A stretch of 13,419 nt of DNA from JAHJGG01 sp041658785 (GTDB taxonomy: Bacteria; Patescibacteriota; Patescibacteriia; Magasanikbacterales; UBA922), in assembly GCA_041658785.1 (NCBI GenBank), contig JBAZZL010000032.1, positions 1 through 13,419 of the forward strand, given 5' to 3'. Position numbers and translations under genes: made by a program. Below are positions 12,489 through 13,419 of this stretch, piece by piece; position 1 is the first letter of the stretch, and the number at the start of each line of letters is the position of its first letter. The notes below the pieces were generated by a model. That model worked only from the letters and a program-made list of their open reading frames with translations, ran no database searches and had not been told where the DNA came from.

Positions 12489-13319
12489 ATGTTGCCATTA
12501 GTTAGTGTCATTATTCCAGTTTTTAATCATGAAAAAGAGCTGAAACAGGCTCTTGTTTCGCTTCACGAGCAAACCTATCAGAATGTTGAGATAATTGTCG
12601 TAGACGATGGGAGCGATAGAAGATTGAAGATTGAAGATTTAAGATTTAAGATTGAATCCGTCTCCGCCTGCGGGCTGCGCCGGACAAGTTCCGTCTCCGC
12701 CTGCTGGCTGCGCCGGACAAGAAGGTGGTTTAATTCCCCGCAGCTTGCTGCGGAACAAGAGTCCAGAGCTTGCTCTGGGGTTCATACCTTTGATTTGGTG
12801 AGGCAGGAGAATAAAGGCGCGCCGGCGGCGAGAAATAGGGGACTAGAAGAAACAAAAGGCGAATATGTTATTTTTTGGGATGCGGATGTGGTGGGGGAGC
12901 CGGAGATGCTATTAAAAATGTACGAGGCGTTGCAAAAAAATACGAACGCGAGTTTTGCGTATAGTAATTTTTATTTTGGCTGGAAGAAGTTTTTACTTCA
13001 ACACTTCAACACCTCAACACTTCAACAAAAAAATTATATACATTCAACAAGCCTAATTAGAAAAAGAGATGCTATTCAGTGGGACGAGAGTTTAAGGCGT
13101 TTCCAAGACTGGGATTATTGGCTGTCAATGTCTGAACATGGGAAAAGCGGCGTGTGGATTGACGAGTATTTATTCAAAGTTATTCCGGGCGGATCAATGA
13201 GCGCGTGGCTGCCAAAATTCGCTTACAAAAAACCTTGGCGTTTTTTGCCGTGGATTAAGAAAATGGTCAAGAATTACGAAGAGGCAAGAGAAGTTGTTGC
13301 CAAGAAACATTTATTATAG
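12489..13319 (+). CDS. Glycosyltransferase family 2 carrying in-frame repeat insertions
   Basis: 276 residues. The GT-A fold is clear: VSVIIPVFNHEKELKQALVS (5-24), EIIVVDDGSD (34-43), RQENKGAPAARNRG (105-118) and GEYVIFWDAD with the metal-binding DxD at D131 and D133. FQDWDYWL (205-212) resembles the usual EDWDLWL catalytic region. Between DDGSD and RQENKG the family normally has about 20-30 residues; here there are about 61. Residues about 45-56 come from a 7-bp-period DNA array and about 56-103 from the large structured element (12655-12796), which is Arg/Cys/Ser-rich and unlike a GT domain. A further 4 x 8-bp repeat encodes about residues 170-180 (near QHFNTSTLQQ). The frame is intact, so the protein could be made; activity is uncertain, and it may be a decaying gene. 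It likely cooperates with the GT4 and flippase. Confidence 0.85.
   Translation: MLPLVSVIIPVFNHEKELKQALVSLHEQTYQNVEIIVVDDGSDRRLKIEDLRFKIESVSACGLRRTSSVSACWLRRTRRWFNSPQLAAEQESRACSGVHTFDLVRQENKGAPAARNRGLEETKGEYVIFWDADVVGEPEMLLKMYEALQKNTNASFAYSNFYFGWKKFLLQHFNTSTLQQKNYIHSTSLIRKRDAIQWDESLRRFQDWDYWLSMSEHGKSGVWIDEYLFKVIPGGSMSAWLPKFAYKKPWRFLPWIKKMVKNYEEAREVVAKKHLL
12622..12656. repeat. 7-bp-period array inside the GT2 gene
   Basis: Five heptamers: GATTGAA twice, GATTTAA twice, then GATTGAA. It ends at the left end of the structured element (their boundaries overlap by 2 nt), so the two form one composite insertion in the coding sequence. It is read in the gene as KIEDL then RFKIE. Confidence 0.85.
12655..12796 (+). 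repeat. Structured repeat element, copy 2, in frame inside the GT2 gene (sense)
   Basis: Same order of conserved blocks as 73-196. The first 32-bp block (beginning TCCGTCTCCGCCTGC) is present twice, at 12657-12688 and 12690-12721, differing at one base. Hairpin 1 is CCGCAGC/GCTGCGG (12738-12744 with 12747-12753). Hairpin 2 is CCAGAGC/GCTCTGG (12763-12769 with 12772-12778). Both hairpins keep pairing although their sequences differ completely from copy 1. The block GGGGTTCATACCTTTGATTT ends both copies. Confidence 0.9.
12996..13027. repeat. 8-bp tandem array inside the GT2 gene
   Basis: Four copies of CTTCAACA, the third with one change (CCTCAACA). The array is 32 bp, not a multiple of 3, so the neighbouring sequence must compensate to keep the frame. 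It differs in period from the heptamer arrays. Confidence 0.85.
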
Positions 13320-13356
13320 ATGATTATCAAAAAAAGAAACTCTCCATTCTTGTTTC

Positions 13357-13385
13357 TTGGCGGGGATATAGTTAGTTCATATAAT
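13357..13385 (+). promoter_or_regulatory. Strong promoter for a gene beyond the right edge
   Basis: TTGGCG (13357-13362), 17-bp spacer, TATAAT (13380-13385), on the plus strand after the GT2 stop. The -10 overlaps the start of a 31-bp palindrome. The transcript would begin near 13392, inside the palindrome, and run out of the window. Confidence 0.55.
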
Positions 13386-13414
13386 ACCAGCATACCATAA
13401 TGGTATGCTGGTAT
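13384..13414. repeat. 31-bp perfect palindrome overlapping a promoter
   Basis: ATACCAGCATACCAT, a central A, then ATGGTATGCTGGTAT: 15 bp fully complementary on each side. It overlaps the -10 box at 13380-13385 and covers the expected transcription start. It could be an operator for a dimeric repressor, or the top of an mRNA hairpin. No T-run is visible before the window ends. Confidence 0.8.
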
Positions 13415-13419
13415 CAACG

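Noticed and set aside
12489..13319. GT2 gene as a frameshifted pseudogene
   Set aside because: Despite the insertions the frame is continuous and the catalytic motifs on both sides are present, so I keep it as a CDS with doubtful activity.
13334..13358. Hairpin AAGAAAC/GTTTCTT after the GT2 gene as terminator
   Set aside because: Stem of only 7 AT-rich pairs, an 11-nt loop and no following T-run; it also overlaps the proposed -35 box.

Overview
The window looks like a chromosomal segment of a Candidate Phyla Radiation (Patescibacteria, Parcubacteria-like) bacterium. This is inferred from the gene set and style, not from a search. Genes are compact and AT-rich and use the standard code (TAA, TAG and TGA all act as stops). 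No start codon has a convincing Shine-Dalgarno sequence. A free-standing SWIB/MDM2 protein sits next to dnaX, the sigma factor has a very basic N-terminal extension, and there is a membrane-anchored VirD4/HerA-type ATPase. Intergenic regions are unusually rich in small structured repeats.

Layout. 1-1394 (minus): 5' part of dnaX (clamp-loader gamma/tau), running off the left edge. 1395-1672: divergent promoter region with a palindromic repeat in the dnaX leader and a consensus DnaA box. 1673-1930 (plus): SWIB-domain protein. 1931-2045: an inverted repeat element with a central terminator that fills the gap to a convergent gene. 2046-2678 (minus): unrecognised 210-aa protein with its own promoter. 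2825-5395 and 5470-6075 (minus): a likely two-gene unit of a 201-aa unrecognised protein followed by an 856-aa TraD/VirD4-like ATPase, separated by a strong hairpin. 6076-6355: repeat-rich divergent leader. 6356-8173 and 8200-9630 (plus): dnaG (primase) and rpoD (primary sigma factor), the core of the classical macromolecular-synthesis operon. 9631-9855: two arrays of 7-bp repeats, a terminator and the next promoter. 9856-11286, 11346-12485 and 12489-13319 (plus): a Wzx-like flippase and two glycosyltransferases (GT4, GT2), a small cell-surface glycan cluster. 13320-13419: a promoter overlapping a 31-bp perfect palindrome, probably controlling a gene beyond the right edge.

How the genes relate. 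DnaX, DnaG and RpoD supply replication and transcription housekeeping functions. The flippase and glycosyltransferases would build and export a surface glycan. The ATPase unit may energise DNA or protein movement at the membrane.

The most unusual content is in the repeats. (i) A structured element of about 110-140 bp has two hairpins whose stems differ in sequence between copies but still pair. It is present in frame inside two unrelated genes, dnaX (antisense) and the GT2 gene (sense). (ii) Arrays with a strict 7-bp period but differing core sequences recur in the dnaX and dnaG leaders, between stop codons and terminators, and directly beside the element in the GT2 gene. (iii) Several other palindromes share end or core motifs with the element. 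Together these suggest one or more non-coding repeat families spreading through this genome.
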